Shown: positions 14,901-15,175 of the stretch, piece by piece
Numbering within the stretch: position 1 is the stretch's first letter
Layout: each line of letters starts with the position of its first letter
Assembly (NCBI GenBank): GCA_947463775.1
Contig: CANHVD010000066.1
Span: 1-15,175 of the forward strand
From: Planctomycetaceae bacterium
Lineage (GTDB): Bacteria; Planctomycetota; Planctomycetia; Planctomycetales; Planctomycetaceae
DNA length: 15,175 bases
Direction: 5' to 3'
Notes under the pieces: model-generated
What the model was told of the DNA's origin: nothing
Database searches by the model: none
The model's input: only the letters and a program-made list of their open reading frames with translations
Position numbers and translations under genes: made by a program

Positions 14901-15175
14901 AGCCGCACTGTTCCGGCACCGGATTTGTTCAGGCGGAACGCACCCTGGACCGCACCCGCCAGCACAAGCATGCTGCCGCTGCTCGTGGAGAATGTGCCGT
15001 CAGCCGTCATGGTGACAATGCCGCTGAAACTTGTTGTCGCGTTTGAATTGGACAGCGTGCCGCCCTGCAGTGAGACCGCTTCGGCGGTGCTGTAGGTGAC
15101 ATTCCGCAAGTCGAGCACAGCTCCCGATGCGACGGTCGTACCGGCCGCAGTGGTTCCCAGGTTGTTGTTGGCGGT
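9134..15175 (-). CDS. Giant surface protein B: autotransporter-type beta-strand passenger joined to cadherin-like, RTX and conserved C-tail modules; N-terminus outside window
   Basis: The reading frame is open through the right edge, so the true start lies outside; 2013 residues are visible. Seen from the N-terminal side: three autotransporter-associated beta-strand (PATR) repeats, at about 14843-14935, 14546-14638 and 14162-14260, the last with the classic KTGVGTLILANDNTY...TTVSAGRLLV pattern; a passenger end with SGGTVSPGSSPGVL; RTX-like turns (LNGGAGNDIL, about 13319-13516); a second beta-helix-like stretch; a TENDGA...SDADN domain (11999-12397); a cadherin-like domain (11678-11989) with VLDFET; the linker domain; five 107-residue RTX units; and the 86-residue tail. 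Known: PATR repeats build beta-helical passengers of type V autotransporters, normally followed by an outer-membrane barrel. Odd: no barrel is present, and the C-terminus is RTX-type. Inferred: a calcium-stabilised surface adhesin sharing its export/anchor half with A. Function unknown. Confidence 0.9.
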   Translation of the reverse strand, partial: TANNNLGTTAAGTTVASGAVLDLRNVTYSTAEAVSLQGGTLSNSNATTSFSGIVTMTADGTFSTSSGSMLVLAGAVQGAFRLNKSGAGTVRLSNTGNSFASASIGSGTLQLGAAGVIPDTADVLNASNFDVNGFDETFDSAQGNGSIGNSQSNLATLTLGAGNNNADSRLNGPITGALNLVKTGTGRQALGAGSSSYTGTTTVNNGILAVTTENGGTATQALGAASGGTIVNAGGILEFQGVAYALAEPISVNGGIIRATAGGNNPTFGATSLGGTITLSTGTATFNTTTAATLALNGIIDGDQALTKTGVGTLILANDNTYAGNTTVSAGRLLVNGSLASSSAVAVNSGGTLAGSGTINGAVTVASGGTVSPGSSPGVLNTGNLSFASGSTYVVELNGTTDGNFDQLNVTGTVSPGNATLSLSGSITSGAIQPIVIINNDGQDTVTQTFNNLAEGAIFSINGVPFQITYQGGTDNNDVVLTEVANVNVVLDSGNLTFTDLRGNISDNMSLSFDGTDYILVNSSQLLFTQIAGATGSGTNTVRVPATAVTGSSIILNGAGGADTLTITYGSSNLVDTVTLNGGAGNDILRTTGTATAATALTINGDADDDTINLNADLTFVADSSMNVDLQDDTAVPGTDSISVGSNANMVYSGSGAVKLTASSISFAIGSSIGTASGNVVVETASLSLNGSIATSGASLTLLADSLTISTNGLVDGSTNTVTIRPQSDGTAINLGSDDGPGSLGLTVSELNRVTAGTLVIGGFTSGAVTISADISRSVNTSVQLMSGDSIIQNSAAGSFNTTGGTLLLTPDSSGSHNPNRSGIDVTASTVSYTAGSSVTIDVSGNAVDSEYTQLNVSGTVSLADVDLMLTGSFIPAFGDTFVIVSATSVTGEFSSHADGSTFSFNGRTMRINYTATAVTLTDVTPQAPVLTTSGSVMYTENDGATAIASGVVVSDADNATLASATVTVTNFVMGEDVLSFTNDGVTMGNIAISTNIGGVLTLTSTLSTATKAEWQAALRSVKYANSSENPTTTDRSVEFVMSDGTLNSNTLTSTISIARVNDAPNLVTLSPTTVSLEENSSTVSSTTLATIAVADVDSGTNVLSLSGPDAAFFEIVGNELRLVAGTVLDFETKSFYSVTVEVNDAAVGGAIDASAAFMLTLTNVLDTTADPDAFRITFSDVNVTITHAINSGAPVTIGTFPLNAPIVLNGLAANDSVRVLGTANADLFTVSSAGLVVNGTTVTLTGPASRTLVGAAGNDVYQFDADSTLGAWTLDESGGGTDTVDFSLTSTVGLVFNMATAGAQAVHATNLSLVLGSAVTIENAIGGTGADTLFGNGLNNTLTGGAGNDRLIGAGGNDLMLGGADNDTYIFVPATVAEADQITENPNEGVDTLSFAFLTTDVVLDLGSISIQTVHANRTLTLSSAVVIENLTGGTGADSLTGNSLNNTLSGGAGDDKLIGGAGNDSLFGGANNDTYVFVPSSGPEADQVSENLNDGIDTLSFASLTTDVLLNLGSSFLQSVHTDRTLKLNSAGVFENIIGGTGADTLFGNSRDNTLTGGVGNDRLIGAGGNDLLLGGADNDTYIFVPTTVAEADQVTENPNEGVDTLSFAFLTTDVVMDLGLASAQTVHTNRTLTLNSAVVIENIFGGTGADTLTGSSLNNTLSGGAGNDRLVGGAGNDLLVGGANDDTYVFVPASGQEADRVTENVNEGSDTLSFVDLTTGILLNLGSSFLQSVHSNRTLMLNSAVVFENIIGGTGADTLFGNSLDNTLTGGAGNDKLIGAAGNDLLIGGANDDIYLFVASSGPEADQVTENANEGVDTLNFAYLTTSVVLNLGSTSIQSVHANRTLKLNSLSTFEFAVGGTGSDTLLGNAAANRLTGGEGDNILVGMEAGDILEAGSGRDILIGGLGLDILIGGSADDILIAGLTTSDASLSNLSTLRTQWISANAYADRITNLRAGVGSPLVSLKTTINVLNDAGEDDVLVGGTGTDWFFRAVDDVIADLFAGELIDVL
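9608..11212 (-). repeat. Five tandem 321-bp RTX super-units in protein B
   Basis: The same 107-residue unit and the same number of units as in protein A, each shifted by 5557 bp. The two unit types alternate in the same order. Headers read IENAIGG, IENLTGG, FENIIGG, IENIFGG and FENIIGG, then FEFAVGG opens the terminal RTX block. No insertion or deletion breaks the 321-bp period. Confidence 0.9.

Noticed and set aside
15116..15118. GTG as the start codon of protein B
   Set aside because: The frame remains open for 19 more codons to the window edge, and these (with LGTTAAGTTVASGA) continue the beta-strand repeat pattern. The true start must lie outside the window.

Overview
The window most likely comes from a planctomycete chromosome of moderate G+C. 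The evidence is the protein content. There is a planctomycete-type cytochrome (PSCyt1/DUF1587, 'PSD') protein. There are also two very large surface-type proteins built from ELWxxDGT, autotransporter-associated beta-strand, cadherin-like and RTX calcium-binding repeats; one has a degenerate LEPR-XLL motif near its N-terminus. No ribosomal, tRNA or other taxonomic marker is present, so the genus cannot be stated.

All four genes lie on the minus strand, so transcription runs from high to low coordinates. From right to left: (i) 9134-15175, a giant adhesin-like protein that enters from beyond the right edge (here called B), at least 2013 residues; (ii) a 706-bp gap holding a probable promoter region, a strong hairpin and an A/T-rich repeat element; (iii) 3577-8427, a second giant protein of 1616 residues (A); (iv) a 298-bp gap; (v) 1737-3278, a divergent Nramp-fold membrane transporter; (vi) a 327-bp gap; (vii) 1-1409, the first 469 codons of a membrane-anchored cytochrome/DUF1587 protein that runs off the left edge.

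The most striking structure is the A/B pair. Their last ~950 codons are paralogous and collinear at a constant offset of exactly 5557 bp, from the stop codon back through one cadherin-like domain, a linker domain, five 107-residue RTX super-units and an 86-residue tail. Upstream of that block the two proteins are unrelated. A carries eight exact 48-residue ELWxxDGT repeats that look like a closed eight-bladed beta-propeller. B carries a long autotransporter-type beta-helix passenger, with no autotransporter barrel. I read this as one shared export/anchoring chassis carrying two different display heads. This is inference: no secretion apparatus gene is in the window, and nothing here shows what either head binds.

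The Nramp-like gene and the cytochrome/DUF1587 gene have their own ribosome-binding sites and large spacers, so they are probably separate transcription units rather than partners of the adhesins.
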